A DNA stretch of 6,168 nucleotides, from assembly GCA_002441205.1 (NCBI GenBank), contig DJVN01000200.1:10476-16643 (forward strand). The letters are read 5' to 3'. Each line of letters starts with the position of its first letter. The stretch's first letter is position 1. The notes beneath the pieces are model-generated. The model was not told where the DNA came from. It saw only the letters and a program-made list of their open reading frames with translations, and did no database searches. The DNA comes from Syntrophaceae bacterium UBA6255. GTDB taxonomy: Bacteria; Desulfobacterota; Syntrophia; Syntrophales; Smithellaceae. Made by a program: the position numbers and the translations under genes. Below, one piece after another: positions 5,243 to 6,168 of this stretch.

Positions 5243-6168
5243 ATGAAATTATTTATAACCGGTGGCGCCGGCTATATAGGAAGCCATGCTTTAAAAGCAT
5301 TCGGCGAAAGAGGCCACGAAATAGTTGTTTACGATAATCTCTCCACGGGTCATGAATGGGCTGTTCTTCACGGCCACCTTGTGCAGGGAGATCTGGAAGA
5401 TGAAGAATTGCTTAACGATACAATGAAAGAATTCAGGCCTGATGCCGTCATTCATTTTGCGGCTTCCATACAGGTGGAAGAATCAGTCCGCAAGCCGCTG
5501 CTTTATTACCGGAATAATGTGATCAATTCGATCAATCTTCTCGAGGCAATGCTCAAGAACGATGTGCAATATTTCATCTATTCCTCAACGGCCGCTGTGT
5601 ATGGAATTCCGAAAAAGATACCTGTCAACGAATCAGCGCCCCTAAACCCCATCAATCCCTATGGCGCATCCAAGGCCACTATGGAGCAGATTCTTGCGGA
5701 TATTAATCAATCATCAGACTTGCGCTATATTGCCCTGCGTTATTTTAATGTTGCGGGGGCCGACGAACATGGCAGGCTGGGGCAGGCATACGTCGCTGCC
5801 ACCCATCTCATCACCCGGGCGCTCAAGACTGCTCTCGGAGTATATCCCAAACTGGAAATTTATGGCACTGATTACGCTACACAGGACGGGACATGCATCC
5901 GTGATTACATTCATGTGGATGACCTTGCGGAAGCTCATGTACAGTCTCTGGACTATCTTTTGGAAACGAATGAATCCCATGTGATGAATTGCGGTTACGG
6001 ACACGGTTTTTCCGTTAAGGAAGTCGTCGATGTTGCCAAAAAAATTACAGGCATCGATTTTCCGGTAGTAGAAACGGAAAGAAGAGCGGGTGATGCTCCC
6101 GCGCTGGTGGCCGACAGCACTAAACTGAAAAAGTGTACGGGCTGGAATCCGCAACATGATAGTCTGGA
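5243..6168 (+). CDS. galE: UDP-glucose 4-epimerase (3' end beyond window)
   Basis: The visible 308 residues are a cytoplasmic NAD-dependent extended short-chain dehydrogenase that interconverts UDP-glucose and UDP-galactose (Leloir pathway, surface polysaccharide precursors). MKLFITGGAGYIGSHA carries the GxxGxxG NAD site (7-13). D31 in VVYDNLSTG fits the adenosine-ribose ligand. SSTAAVYG (114-121) supplies the catalytic Ser/Thr (T116), and YGASK (140-144) gives the Y140/K144 pair. RYFNVAGAD (166-174), GTCIRDYIHVDDLA (216-229) and RRAGDAP (280-286) are the sugar-nucleotide-binding motifs of GalE. Family members are usually about 325-335 residues, so only some 20 residues are missing at the window edge, with no frameshift. 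ATHLI in the substrate region is typical of GalE, although activity on UDP-GlcNAc cannot be excluded. Strong GGAGG supports the start. The 128-nt gap to rlpA holds no gene. Confidence 0.93.
   Translation, partial: MKLFITGGAGYIGSHALKAFGERGHEIVVYDNLSTGHEWAVLHGHLVQGDLEDEELLNDTMKEFRPDAVIHFAASIQVEESVRKPLLYYRNNVINSINLLEAMLKNDVQYFIYSSTAAVYGIPKKIPVNESAPLNPINPYGASKATMEQILADINQSSDLRYIALRYFNVAGADEHGRLGQAYVAATHLITRALKTALGVYPKLEIYGTDYATQDGTCIRDYIHVDDLAEAHVQSLDYLLETNESHVMNCGYGHGFSVKEVVDVAKKITGIDFPVVETERRAGDAPALVADSTKLKKCTGWNPQHDSL

Noticed and set aside
5714..6157. 147-codon minus-strand open frame and a 107-codon plus-strand frame at 5661-5984
   Set aside because: Both are shadows of galE, whose frame runs uninterrupted with all family motifs from 5243 to the window end.

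Overview
The window looks like ordinary chromosome from a Gram-negative bacterium of moderate GC content with AT-rich intergenic DNA. The outer-membrane OmpA-like porin, the RlpA lipoprotein and the σ70-like promoter elements point to a diderm. The gene types, together with a short C5/G5 palindromic repeat read as 'SPPF..GG', are most like Desulfobacterota (former Deltaproteobacteria). That taxonomic guess is inference only.

Layout: positions 1-81 are non-coding and hold a GC-rich, CGCTTCG-repeat block. Positions 82-2623 (minus strand) are a tight three-gene operon transcribed right to left: an alpha/beta hydrolase of the YheT-like group, a Nudix hydrolase of the CoA-diphosphatase type with an expanded Nudix box, and a HAD phosphatase whose last codons lie in an intergenic palindrome. 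Positions 2747-2790 are a strong intrinsic terminator for the next minus-strand gene, 2817-4112, which encodes an OmpA-family protein (signal peptide, barrel, three TSP3 calcium-binding repeats, peptidoglycan-binding domain). Positions 4113-4376 are a divergent promoter region. On the plus strand follow an RlpA-like lipoprotein with a SPOR domain (4377-5114) and a UDP-glucose 4-epimerase (5243 to the window end, 3' truncated).

How the genes fit together: the divergent OmpA/RlpA pair are both outer-membrane, peptidoglycan-associated proteins and may be expressed together. GalE supplies UDP-galactose for surface polysaccharide or for galactose use. The minus-strand operon could be a small ester/CoA-metabolite turnover unit (esterase or thioesterase, CoA diphosphatase, phosphatase), but that is a hypothesis.

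I found no CRISPR array, mobile element, phage gene, tRNA or rRNA, and no clearly novel multi-gene system. The observations most worth a second look are the roughly 36-residue insertion inside the Nudix box, its coupling to the HAD phosphatase, the repeat-derived HAD C-terminus, and a stem-loop next to the ompA ribosome-binding site.
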